In this document: in pieces, positions 56,621 to 64,000 of the stretch
Position numbering within the stretch: position 1 is the first letter of the stretch
How the letters are laid out: each line of letters starts with the position of its first letter
Source of the DNA: Pseudomonas solani
GTDB taxonomy: Bacteria > Pseudomonadota > Gammaproteobacteria > Pseudomonadales > Pseudomonadaceae
Direction of reading: 5' to 3'
Length of the DNA stretch: 64,000 nt
NCBI RefSeq assembly: GCF_026072635.1
Contig: NZ_AP023081.1
Coordinates: 3,034,501-3,098,500 of the forward strand
Program-made: the position numbers and the translations under genes
Notes under the pieces: generated by a model
Databases searched by the model: none
The model's input: only the letters and a program-made list of their open reading frames with translations
Told to the model about the DNA's origin: nothing

Positions 56621-57221
56621 GCACGCACCTTCCGCCCTGTTGCCCTGGATCCGCCCCTACAACCTCGCCCTGCCGCGCTCGGCACGGGCGGCGATCAAGC
56701 ACCAGAGGCCCTGCTGCATCTGGCTGACGGGGCTTTCCGGCTCCGGCAAATCCACCCTGGCCAACGCCCTGGAAGTGGAGCTGAACGCGCGTAACCTGCA
56801 CACCTTCGTGCTCGACGGCGACAACCTGCGCAACGGCCTGTGCCGTGACCTGGGCATGGACGATGCGGCGCGCCGGGAGAACGTGCGGCGCATCGCCGAG
56901 GTGGCGCGGCTGATGGTGGATGCGGGGCTGGTGGTGATAGTCGCCGCCATCTCGCCGTTCCGCGCCGACCGCGAGGCGGCACGGGCGCTGTTCAGCGTCG
57001 ACGAATTCCATTGCGTCTACGTCAGCACGAGCTTCGAGACCTGCGCCCGCCGCGACCCCAAGGGCCTCTACCAGGCGGCGATGCAGGGCCGCATCAGCAA
57101 TTTCACCGGCCTCGACAGCCCCTACGAAGCCCCCACCGACGCCGACTGCGAGATCGACACCGACGAGGTGGACGTGATCGAGGCGACCTCGTGGTTGATG
57201 GCGCTGGTGCTGGGGGAGTAG
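56613..57221 (+). CDS. cysC: adenylylsulfate (APS) kinase
   Basis: A 202-residue CysC-type kinase making PAPS from adenylylsulfate. The P-loop is GLSGSGKST (residues 40-48), with the APS-binding LDGDNLRNGLCRDLGM (~66-81), ISPFRADREAAR, and CARRDPKGLYQAA. A 30-residue N-terminal extension precedes the kinase core. ATG 56613 lies eight bases before the sulfotransferase stop, so the pair is translationally coupled. No ATP sulfurylase gene is adjacent; APS would come from elsewhere. Confidence 0.92.
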   Translation: MHKHAPSALLPWIRPYNLALPRSARAAIKHQRPCCIWLTGLSGSGKSTLANALEVELNARNLHTFVLDGDNLRNGLCRDLGMDDAARRENVRRIAEVARLMVDAGLVVIVAAISPFRADREAARALFSVDEFHCVYVSTSFETCARRDPKGLYQAAMQGRISNFTGLDSPYEAPTDADCEIDTDEVDVIEATSWLMALVLGE

Positions 57222-57309
57222 CCCCTCCCAGACGACAGCCTTTTGGAGGGTGGATGACGCTCTTTTCATCCACCAGGCGAGGCCGCAGGCAACACCCAGC
57301 GGGGCCTGC

Positions 57310-57334
57310 TTTGGCGACTGAAGTCGCCCCTACA
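57310..57334. repeat. REP-like element
   Basis: GGCGACTGAAGTCGCC hairpin followed by CCTACA, typical of Pseudomonas REP sequences, in the gap between cysC and the convergent lipoprotein gene. Confidence 0.6.
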
Positions 57335-57375
57335 GCAGAGCGCGCCGTTGCCGTTTGTGTGTTCCTTACCGTTGA

Positions 57376-57870
57376 TCAATACACCGTTGCCGGTTCCGGC
57401 AGGTTGAGCAGGCCGGCTTCGTTGAAGCGCACGGTGTTCCAGAAGCCGCCGCCGAGCTTGCCGCGCACGGTGTAGGGGACGCCGGGTTGGCGGCCGGTGT
57501 CGTGGCTGTTGGCCAGGCCCCAGGCCTGGCGCATGGCGGAGAAGGCGGAGATGGTCACGGGGACGCTGACCAGGGCTTCGCTGAAGCGCGGGATTTCGCC
57601 GGCCTGGTCGCTGACGCCACTGGCCAGGGGCTGGTTGTTGATGTCGAGATCGAGGGCGATGCCGTTGTAGCGGATGGCGGTGTCGTTGGGGTTCTGCACC
57701 CGTAGCTTGACCATGAAGCGCATTTCCAAGCCTTGGCCGGGCACCGGCTCCATGCCCACCAGGTCGATGCGCACCGGGTCGCGCGGGGCCAGGGTGCTGC
57801 AGGCAGAGAGGCCCAGCATCAGCAGCAGGCAGCTGGCGAGGCGCAAGGTGGAGCGGGTGATTGGGGTCAT
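57376..57870 (-). CDS. LEA14-like (LEA type 2) lipoprotein
   Basis: A 164-residue lipoprotein with lipobox LSAC (Cys24) and a single LEA_2/water-stress beta-sandwich domain (residues ~35-160; GLEMRFMVKLRVQNPNDTAIRYNG is typical). Bacterial LEA14-like lipoproteins are envelope proteins without a clear enzymatic role. The ATG at 57868-57870 matches the start of the signal peptide. It is convergent with cysC and divergent from yihY. Confidence 0.82.
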   Translation of the reverse strand: MTPITRSTLRLASCLLLMLGLSACSTLAPRDPVRIDLVGMEPVPGQGLEMRFMVKLRVQNPNDTAIRYNGIALDLDINNQPLASGVSDQAGEIPRFSEALVSVPVTISAFSAMRQAWGLANSHDTGRQPGVPYTVRGKLGGGFWNTVRFNEAGLLNLPEPATVY

Positions 57871-58139
57871 GGCGTACGTCCGATTTGTGCAGGTGGTGCA
57901 CCGCTAGAGACCGGCGAAGACGCCGTTCATTCCGCGTTCTCCGACGAAAGTAGCCCACGGGCGCGCGTCGCGAAGGGGCGTTCGGCCAGGTATTTCCGGC
58001 CCTTAAGCGGAGCGGCGGCGTCTATCCCAGGGGCTGCTGCCGTCCGTCGGAAGGCACGCGCCAGGCGCGTTGCCTGAACTCAATGGCCGCTATGGCCGTC
58101 CATTGCCCTTGTATGGGGATGAAAATAGCGAGCAGGCAG

Positions 58140-59042
58140 ATGATCCGTTCTCTGGGGTTGAGGAATGTCGGGTGGCGCACCATCGTGGTCCGCACCGTGA
58201 CCGAGTTCATCGATGACGAGCTGCCGACCTATGCCTCGGCGCTGGCCTTCCAGATGTTCTTCTCGCTGTTCCCCTTCCTGTTGCTGCTGATCGCGGTGAT
58301 CGGCTTCCTCGAGTTGCCCGAGTTCTTCGACTGGCTGCAGGCTCAGGCGACGCTGGTGCTGCCGGGGGCGGCGATGGACCTGGTGCTGCCGGCCATCGAG
58401 CAGTTGCAGACGCAGAAGCCGGGGTTGTTTTCCATCGGTGCGGTGGTGGCGCTGTGGTCGTCGTCATCGGCCATCCGCTCGAGCATGGATGCGATGAACC
58501 GCGCCTATGACGTGGAGGAAGGGCGCCCGACCTGGAAGCGCATCCCGCTGTCGGTGCTCTACACCGTGGGCGTGGCGGCTTTCCTGCTGGCGGCGGCAGG
58601 GCTGATGGTCACCGGGCCGCAGGTGATGAACTGGCTGGCCGGCCAGCTGGGCATCGAGGATGTGGTGGTGCTGCTGTGGAACTGGCTGCGCATCCCGGTG
58701 GCGGTGCTGCTGCTGATGATGGTGGTGGCGTCGGTCTACTACCTGCTGCCGGATGTGAAGCAGGAGTTCCGCTTCATCACGCCCGGCTCGGTGCTGGCGG
58801 TGCTGGTGTGGCTGGTGGCGTCCATGGGCTTCAGCTACTACGCGAAGAACTTCGCCACCTACAACGCCATGTACGGCAGCATCGGCGCGATCATCATCCT
58901 GCTGCTCTACCTGTACATCTCGGCGGCGGTGCTGCTGTTTGGCGCCGAGCTCAACGCGGTGATCGAGCACCACTCACGCGAGGGCAAGAAGCCCGGCGAG
59001 AAGAAGGCCGACGAGGGTGCCGTTGTGCAGTTGCCCGAGTAG
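58140..59042 (+). CDS. YihY/BrkB-family inner membrane protein
   Basis: About 300 residues with six hydrophobic segments and the family signature ELPTYASALAFQMFFSLFPFLLLLIAVIGF (early) and SSAIRSSMDAMNRAYDVEEGRPTWKRI (middle). It ends with IILLLYLYISAAVLLFGAELNAVIEHHSREG, a hallmark of YihY (UPF0761). The start is uncertain: ATG 58140 has the weak GAGCAGG; in-frame ATGs at 58119, 58113, 58092 and 58083 exist. BrkB homologues were long called virulence factor or tRNA-processing enzymes; the activity is not settled. Confidence 0.85.
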   Translation: MIRSLGLRNVGWRTIVVRTVTEFIDDELPTYASALAFQMFFSLFPFLLLLIAVIGFLELPEFFDWLQAQATLVLPGAAMDLVLPAIEQLQTQKPGLFSIGAVVALWSSSSAIRSSMDAMNRAYDVEEGRPTWKRIPLSVLYTVGVAAFLLAAAGLMVTGPQVMNWLAGQLGIEDVVVLLWNWLRIPVAVLLLMMVVASVYYLLPDVKQEFRFITPGSVLAVLVWLVASMGFSYYAKNFATYNAMYGSIGAIIILLLYLYISAAVLLFGAELNAVIEHHSREGKKPGEKKADEGAVVQLPE

Positions 59043-59054
59043 CGGTGCGCCGGT

Positions 59055-59891
59055 TCAGCCGCGCAGCAGGCCTTCCAGGCGCTCGCGCAGCCGGGGCTCT
59101 TCCTCTTCGCTGATGCCCAGCAGGAAGTAGTGGCGCAGCACGGCGATGGCTTCGTCCGCGCTTTTCAGCAGGCGCTGGTTCACCTGGCCGTCGGCACTGC
59201 GGCGGTTGAAGGTGCCGTTGCGCAGGGTGAAGCGCTCCGTGCCCTGGGTGCGGGCGGCCACCAGCATCTGGCGGAAGATGCTGTCCGGGTGGGTCGAGGT
59301 GTACCAGTTGCGGGGCACGTAATCGACCCAGTGCTGGGGCTGCAGGTCGAAGCGGTAGACCGGCACCCAGGCATCGCCCAGGAAGGTTTCCAGCTGATGG
59401 TCATCGTGCCCGGCGTCGGGCGGGAGCAGGCGGAAGGGCAGCTCGCCGAGGTCCTCGTGGCCCTGCAGGGACAGGGAGCGGGTGGGGTTGGCGGAGCCGA
59501 AGCCGACATCGGCGATGACCGGGCCGTCGTCCAGGTCCACCCGCAGCAGCAGGTGCGAGGTGATGGTCAGCGGCGCATCGTCCGGCAAGCCCCAGCGCAC
59601 CCGCGCCGCCAGCGGGGTGACGCGAAAGCCCAGGGCCAGCAGCAGGCGCCCGAACAGGCCGTTGATCTCGAAGCAGTAACCGCCACGGCTGCGCTCCACC
59701 ACCTTGGCGAACACCGACTCGGCGTCGATGGGGATGGGGCGGTCGAGCAGGACGTCGACGTTCTCGAAAGCGACCCGGTCTAGGTGGGCCTTGATCAGGC
59801 GGTCGAGGGTGGCGCGGTCGGTGAGGGTGGGGGCCGGCTGGTCGATGTGGGCCAGGTAGGCGCGGGTCTGCTCAGGGCTCAGGGCGTGCAT
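59055..59891 (-). CDS. arylamine N-acetyltransferase
   Basis: A 278-residue NAT enzyme transferring acetyl from acetyl-CoA to arylamines, hydrazines or hydroxylamines. The catalytic triad is Cys73 (RGGYCFEIN), His113 (TSHLLLRVDL) and Asp128 (IADVGFG), and the N-terminal segment NVDVLLDRPIPID is typical. The CAT at 59889-59891 gives the normal length; the upstream extension is not conserved. It is convergent with yihY, 12 bp apart. Confidence 0.93.
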   Translation of the reverse strand: MHALSPEQTRAYLAHIDQPAPTLTDRATLDRLIKAHLDRVAFENVDVLLDRPIPIDAESVFAKVVERSRGGYCFEINGLFGRLLLALGFRVTPLAARVRWGLPDDAPLTITSHLLLRVDLDDGPVIADVGFGSANPTRSLSLQGHEDLGELPFRLLPPDAGHDDHQLETFLGDAWVPVYRFDLQPQHWVDYVPRNWYTSTHPDSIFRQMLVAARTQGTERFTLRNGTFNRRSADGQVNQRLLKSADEAIAVLRHYFLLGISEEEEPRLRERLEGLLRG

Positions 59892-60290
59892 GAAGCGGCT
59901 CCATGGATGACTGGAGGAGGCTAGCAGAGCTTTGGCGGGCTGGCTGCTGTTCTGCTTTTGCAACGTCTTCTGTAAAAAATAAGGAACTGATGGGCTGGCG
60001 CTGGCGAAGAAATGATCGGTACATCAACGGGTTGTCCGACAATCCGAAGGTGCGCCTGTCGTTTTTTGTAGTCATTTGGCTTGTAACTGTTTGACATATT
60101 TGACGGCTTTGGCAGACTGCTCGCCCGTTGCGGCAGGAGGTCGCGGTTGCCGTGCAGGGCTCCTGAAGCCATGACGGATGATCCCGCCCGGTTGTGACGC
60201 GCCTAAAACAAAAATTCTGTCAGTCGCGGCGACCCTGGGTGGACACAGGTCCGACAGGCCAGACGACGGGCGAGCCACTGGAACTCACAC
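59892..60290. other. divergent intergenic region upstream of nat and the SSS symporter
   Basis: About 400 bp and less GC-rich than its surroundings. It holds TTGTCCGACAA (60032-60042), a perfect 11-bp palindrome resembling FadR-subfamily GntR operators, and a TTTGACATATTTGACGGC segment near 60088 with TTGACA as a possible -35. No gene, RNA or terminator was recognised. Confidence 0.45.
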
Positions 60291-61742
60291 ATGCTGATCT
60301 GGTTTGTTGCGGTCTACCTGCTGATCACCGTCGGTGTTGGCTTCTACGCCTCCACTCGCGTCAAGAACTCCAAGGATTTCGCGGCAGGCGGCCGCAGCAT
60401 GTCCTTCCCGCTGGTGGCGGCCATGGTGTTCGCCACCTGGTTCGGCTCCGAAGCGGTGCTGGGAATCCCCGCCACCTTCATCGAGGAAGGCTTCGCCGGG
60501 ATCATCGAAGACCCGTTCGGCTCCTTCGGCTGCCTGATGCTGGTGGGCCTGGTGTTCGCCCGCCCGCTGTACCGCATGAACCTGCTGACCATCGGCGACT
60601 TCTTCAAGAAGCGCTTCGGGCCCAATGTCGAGCTGATCACCAGCCTGGTGATCATCGGCTCCTACCTGGGCTGGGTGGCAGCGCAGCTCACCGCGCTGGG
60701 CGTGGTGTTCAACGTGCTCTCCGACGGCTCCATCACCACCACCCAGGGCATGCTCATCGGCACCGGCATCGTGCTGCTGTACACCCTGTTCGGCGGCATG
60801 TGGTCGGTGGCGCTGACCGACTTCATGCAGATGATCATCATCGTCGCCGGCCTGCTGTACCTGACCTGGCTGATCGGCGACATGGCCGGTGGCGCCGAGG
60901 TGGTGATCAGCCACGCTGCCAGCGAGGGCAAGTTCGCCTTCATGCACGGCTTCGAACCCCGCGACATCGTCGCCTTCCTCGGCGCGGCGGTGACCATGAT
61001 GTTCGGCTCCATCCCGCAGCAGGACGTGTACGCCCGGGTGATGTCGGCCAAGACCGAGAACATCGCCGCACGAGCTTCCATGGCCGGCGCCTGCTTCTAC
61101 CTGGGCTTCTGCATGCTGCCGATCTTCCTCACCTATGCGGCCTCGATGATCGACCCGGCGATGGTGCAGAAGTGGCTGGCGGAAGATGCGCAGATGATCC
61201 TCCCGCACCTGATCATGGAACGCACGCCGCTGTTCGCCCAGGTGATGTTCTTCGGCGCGTTGCTCTCGGCCATCATGTCCACCGCCTCGGGCACCCTGCT
61301 GGCGCCTTCGGTGACCTTCACCGAGAACGTGCTCAAGCGCTTCCTGCCGGATATGGACGACCGCCAGTTCCTGCTCGCCATGCGCCTGAGCGTGCTGGGC
61401 ATGACGGTGGCCACTTCGCTGTTCGCCCTGTATTCGGACGCGAGCATCTACGAGATGGTCGGCAATGCCTACAAGGTGACCCTGGTCGCCGCCGTGGTGC
61501 CGCTGTTCGCCGGGCTGTTCTGGAAGCGCGCCACCACCCAGGGCGCGCTGACCGCCATCGGCTTCGGCCTGGCCTCCTGGGTGTTCCTGGAGATGAATTA
61601 CCAGGAAACCGACTTCTGGCCGCCGCAACTGGCGGGCCTGCTGTTCAGCGTGCTGGGCATGCTGCTGGGCTCCCTGCTGCCGCAGCTGAGCCGCCCGCGC
61701 GGTGAAAGCGTCGACGCCATGATGGCGCCCGCCGGCAACTGA
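60291..61742 (+). CDS. sodium:solute symporter
   Basis: A 483-residue SSS-family transporter with about 13 hydrophobic segments. GGRSMSFPLVAAMVFATWFGSEAVLGIPATFIEEG is the first-helix region, FGGMWSVALTDFMQMIII is near residue 170, and IMSTASGTLLAPSVTFTENVLKRF (~residue 330) is the conserved SSS motif. Ligand unknown; it has no obvious enzyme partner here. A GC-rich hairpin follows. Confidence 0.85.
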   Translation: MLIWFVAVYLLITVGVGFYASTRVKNSKDFAAGGRSMSFPLVAAMVFATWFGSEAVLGIPATFIEEGFAGIIEDPFGSFGCLMLVGLVFARPLYRMNLLTIGDFFKKRFGPNVELITSLVIIGSYLGWVAAQLTALGVVFNVLSDGSITTTQGMLIGTGIVLLYTLFGGMWSVALTDFMQMIIIVAGLLYLTWLIGDMAGGAEVVISHAASEGKFAFMHGFEPRDIVAFLGAAVTMMFGSIPQQDVYARVMSAKTENIAARASMAGACFYLGFCMLPIFLTYAASMIDPAMVQKWLAEDAQMILPHLIMERTPLFAQVMFFGALLSAIMSTASGTLLAPSVTFTENVLKRFLPDMDDRQFLLAMRLSVLGMTVATSLFALYSDASIYEMVGNAYKVTLVAAVVPLFAGLFWKRATTQGALTAIGFGLASWVFLEMNYQETDFWPPQLAGLLFSVLGMLLGSLLPQLSRPRGESVDAMMAPAGN

Positions 61743-61750
61743 CCCATCCC

Positions 61751-61785
61751 GGGCCCTCCTGTTCTGGAGGGCCCGCCCTTCTTCC
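61751..61785 (+). terminator. intrinsic terminator after the symporter
   Basis: GGGCCCTCC / GGAGGGCCC stem with a TGTTCT loop, followed by a T-rich GCCCTTCTTCCCCTT tract (weak). Confidence 0.65.
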
Positions 61786-61944
61786 CCTTGCCGATCCCGG
61801 CGCACCCCGTATGCAGCTGTGATGCAGTCGTGGTTTCTGACTGCTCGAACAGGTTCCGAACTGGTGCATCCCTTCCTGCCCGACTTCCGGCAAACCCGCT
61901 TCGGGCGCTGGCAACTGCCTGACGGGCAAGGACTATCGGCAGTT

Positions 61945-62314
61945 TTTTCTATTGGTTGACTTGTGCGTCAATTTGGAACCGTGCTCACCATATTGGTGAT
62001 AAAAATATTATTTCCATAAAAATCATATAGTTGATCGAGATGTTGGCGCGCTTGCCAGTGCTGTATTCCTTGCTCTAGGTTTCATGAACCTGTCACTAAG
62101 GACAGGTTATCGTCTCCCCCCGGTGACTGACCGGCCCGGTAGTGCTCCCCTGTGCTGCCGGGCCGCCAGTACACCACCGTGCAGCCCACCGCACGGTGCG
62201 CCCGCCCTGGGCGCCTCGCCGTAGATCAATCGCAACAGACATCGCCTGGTTTCGTTTTTTCCACCCGAGCGCTTCCCGCCGTGGGAGGCCCGCACCTGCA
62301 AGGAAGAAAAAGCA
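61945..62314. promoter_or_regulatory. AT-rich leader of the secreted nuclease gene with two dyads
   Basis: Positions ~61945-62055 are strikingly AT-rich for this genome. They contain TTGAC-N6-GTCAA (61956-61971) and the 15-bp perfect dyad TCACCATATTGGTGA (61985-61999), then TATTA/ATAAAAATCATAT stretches where promoter melting is plausible. Further down, GGCCCGGTAG/CTGCCGGGCC (62133-62164) can form a 5' UTR hairpin. Confidence 0.5.
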
Positions 62315-63052
62315 ATGAAACGTATCGCCCTCCTGCTGTCGCTTTGCTGCGTCCCTTTCACTTCGGCCTTCGCCGCCACCGTCACCCTGAGCAAGGGCGG
62401 CTACAACCTCACCTACGATTGCGACAACCACACCGCCTTGCGCTACGAGTACGTGCTGACCACCGACACCGGTTCGGCGGCGAGGCCTTCGTCCTTCTAC
62501 CTGGACCCGGACCTGCCCAGCGGTTGCGCCGGCCAGACCAGCACCTCGTCCTACGCCAGCGTGGTATCGGGCTGGGACCGTGGCCACCTGGTGACCTCCA
62601 ATCACATGGACTACAACGCCACCTACATCAAGCGCGCCAACTACATGAGCAACATCGTGCCGCAGGTGGCCAGCTTCAATCAGGGCATCTGGGTGGCGGC
62701 CGAGAATGTCGCTGAGTGCTACCGCGACCTGGCCACCGTCTATGTGTATGGCGGGGTGGTCTACAACGACGCCTCCAACGACTATTTCCTGTCGTCCCAC
62801 GGCATCCGCACGCCGGATTACTTCTGGAAGACCATCGTCACCACCGATACCGCCACCGGGCAGACCAAGGCCATCAGCTGGTACATCCCCAACCAGGCCG
62901 GCCTGGGCAGCCTGAACAGCTACATCAAGAGCATCTCCGAGCTGGAAAGCCTGATCGGTACCAGCGCCGTGGGCATCAGCGTGCCGGCCAGCGTCAAGGC
63001 GCAGAAACCCACCACCACCTGGGCGACGCCGAGTGGCTGTGATTTGAGCTGA
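62315..63052 (+). CDS. secreted DNA/RNA non-specific endonuclease (NUC1 family)
   Basis: A 245-residue exported nuclease with signal peptide (residues ~1-20) and the beta-beta-alpha-metal domain. The catalytic DRGH motif is at residues 88-91 (WDRGHLV, His91 general base), and the Mg-ligand Asn is in IVPQVASFNQGIW (~residue 123). Two or more Cys pairs suit an extracellular protein. ATG 62315 follows AAGGAAGAAAAAGC. The gene stands alone behind an AT-rich, dyad-bearing leader, which suggests conditional expression. A scavenging or competition role is inferred. Confidence 0.88.
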   Translation: MKRIALLLSLCCVPFTSAFAATVTLSKGGYNLTYDCDNHTALRYEYVLTTDTGSAARPSSFYLDPDLPSGCAGQTSTSSYASVVSGWDRGHLVTSNHMDYNATYIKRANYMSNIVPQVASFNQGIWVAAENVAECYRDLATVYVYGGVVYNDASNDYFLSSHGIRTPDYFWKTIVTTDTATGQTKAISWYIPNQAGLGSLNSYIKSISELESLIGTSAVGISVPASVKAQKPTTTWATPSGCDLS

Positions 63053-63604
63053 TTATCGATTGGGTATTAGGTAGGGGGCGGGGAGGCTGGGCTCTTCTTC
63101 CAGCTTCACGCTTCCGGCTTCCAGCTATCCAAGCCCCTCAAATGCATAGGCTGGGCACCCACTCCCAGCCACTCAGAGTAATTCGTAGGGTGGGCTTCAG
63201 CCCACCGCTCTTCGCTGCGCAGCCCTTGGTGGCTCACTGTGGATTTTGGGTGCGCGGGGCGTTCTCGGTGCGCGCGGCACACCCTACGCGGGGTTGTGGC
63301 TGCTGCGGCATTCTGGGGGGAGCGAAACCTATCGATGCGGTGCTTGGGCGCTACGACGTGACCATCCTGGCTCTTGCCCGACTCCGCCTTCAACCCACCG
63401 GTAACGTCGCTGGTGGGCTGAAGCGGAGCGCCGCCCGGCCCACCCTACGGGGGCACCCACTCCCAGCCACGCTTGGGCTTTTCTTCCAGCTTTACGCTTC
63501 CGGCTTCCAGCTATCCAAGCCCCTCACATGCATAGGCTGGGCACCCACTCCCAGCCACTCAGGACCCTTTCTTGCCGCTTGCAACGTGAAGCTTGTCGCT
63601 GCTT
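63053..63604. repeat. intergenic repeat cluster with an 88-bp direct repeat
   Basis: Two copies of an 88-bp sequence (63089-63176 and 63475-63562) differ at three positions by hand comparison; a third fragment of about 20 bp is at 63451-63470. Each copy includes the CTTCCAG/CTTCCGG heptamers and TGCATAGGCTGGGCACCC. Between them are GTAGGGTGGGC...GCCCACC-type inverted motifs. No protein gene is supported. Confidence 0.75.
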
Positions 63605-64000
63605 CTAAGTCGCCAGACCGATGCCGCGGAGAATGACGGCGGTGACGGTCTGCACGGCGCGTTCGAACTGCTGGTCGTTCAGCGGCTGGTGATTGTTGAG
63701 CACCATCACCTGGTGGTCGAAGTCGGCGTAGTGCTGGGTCGAGGCCCAGATCATGTAGAGCAGGCTGGAGGGTTCGACCGGGAGGATGCGCTTGCTCTCG
63801 ACCCACTGGCGGATCTTTTCTTCCTTGAGCTTGGCCCAGTCGTAGAGGGGGCCGTCGAGGGCTTCCTTGAGCTGCGGGGCGCCGTGGATGACTTCGGCGG
63901 CCCAGACCTTGGAGCCATGGGGGCGGGTGCGCGAGCGGTTCATCTTGGCGCGGATGTAGCTGGTCAGCGCGACGCTGGGGTCGTCGAACATCTCGAAGCA
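63605..64000 (-). CDS. TetR-family regulator, RutR-like C-terminal domain (partial, 5' end outside window)
   Basis: The visible 131 residues are the C-terminal ligand-binding part, with TSYIRAKMNRSRTRPHGSKVWAAEVIHGAPQL and EPSSLLYMIWASTQHYADFDHQV, a pattern seen in the YcdC/RutR group of TetR regulators. The helix-turn-helix lies beyond base 64000. The frame is open to the window edge, so the start is not visible. RutR senses uracil or thymine; whether this relative does is unknown. Confidence 0.75.
   Translation of the reverse strand, partial: CFEMFDDPSVALTSYIRAKMNRSRTRPHGSKVWAAEVIHGAPQLKEALDGPLYDWAKLKEEKIRQWVESKRILPVEPSSLLYMIWASTQHYADFDHQVMVLNNHQPLNDQQFERAVQTVTAVILRGIGLAT

Noticed and set aside
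63106..63806. Two minus-strand frames ending in similar GAQPMH-RGLDSWKPEA peptides
   Set aside because: The shared C-termini are translations of the 88-bp direct repeats, not conserved proteins.
1..64000. tRNA, rRNA, IS element or prophage
   Set aside because: No cloverleaf with a TTCRANY arm, no rRNA sequence, no transposase or integrase and no phage structural genes were recognised; the BRO-N gene alone does not make a prophage.

Overview
The window is a GC-rich (roughly two-thirds G+C) chromosomal segment of a Pseudomonas. Gene order from the RmlD-like/epimerase pair through oprG, the zinc-linked ABC cluster, cnoX, nrdR, ribD, ribC, ribBA, ribH, nusB, thiL, pgpA, ribA and a BtuF-like gene matches what I recall of the P. 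aeruginosa PA4069-PA4045 block. AmiE is very close to the P. aeruginosa enzyme, but inserted blocks and frequent Pseudomonas-type repeats suggest another species (for example of the resinovorans/otitidis kind; inference only).

Layout. 1-8.8 kb: partial DAHP synthase, then a cobalamin block with cobW-cobN on the minus strand and cbtB-cbtA-cobE-cobM on the plus strand. Each arm has its own B12 riboswitch, and the two lie head to head. cobN carries an apparent single-base deletion. 9-16.7 kb: nucleotide-sugar enzymes, oprG with a near-consensus Anr box, a histidine-rich zinc ABC cluster with a Zur-like box, and cnoX. 16.7-27.7 kb: methyltransferase/lipoprotein pair, then nrdR and the riboflavin-thiamin-phospholipid block (ribD, FMN riboswitch, ribC, ribBA, ribH, nusB, thiL, pgpA, ribA); pgpA also has a single-base deletion.

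27.8-41.3 kb is an accessory nitrogen-scavenging island. It contains a 1356-residue fusion of an NCS1 permease-like sensor, cysteine cluster, hybrid histidine kinase and LuxR-type response regulator. This is divergent from a five-gene urea/amide ABC transporter, followed by formamidase fmdA, an FmdB-like zinc ribbon, aliphatic amidase amiE and the AAA+ protein amiB. The amiC/amiR/amiS genes of the classical ami operon are absent. A shared dyad, TACGT-N6-ACGTA, lies in front of both the transporter and fmdA and is the best candidate operator for the fused regulator.

41.3-50 kb: BtuB-like TonB receptor, dxs, a divergent MFS/HxlR pair sharing a perfect 19-bp palindrome, a BRO-N gene whose leader can fold into an interleaved (pseudoknot-type) structure covering its ribosome-binding site, and small HHH, RDD and unknown genes. 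50-54 kb: gpuR-gpuA-gpuP-like guanidino acid catabolism. 54-64 kb: WYL regulator/ABM monooxygenase, YjdM, a sulfotransferase overlapping an APS kinase, LEA14-like lipoprotein, YihY, arylamine N-acetyltransferase, a sodium:solute symporter, a secreted DNA/RNA nuclease behind an AT-rich leader, an 88-bp direct repeat pair and a TetR regulator cut by the window edge.

No rRNA, tRNA, IS element, prophage or CRISPR array was seen.
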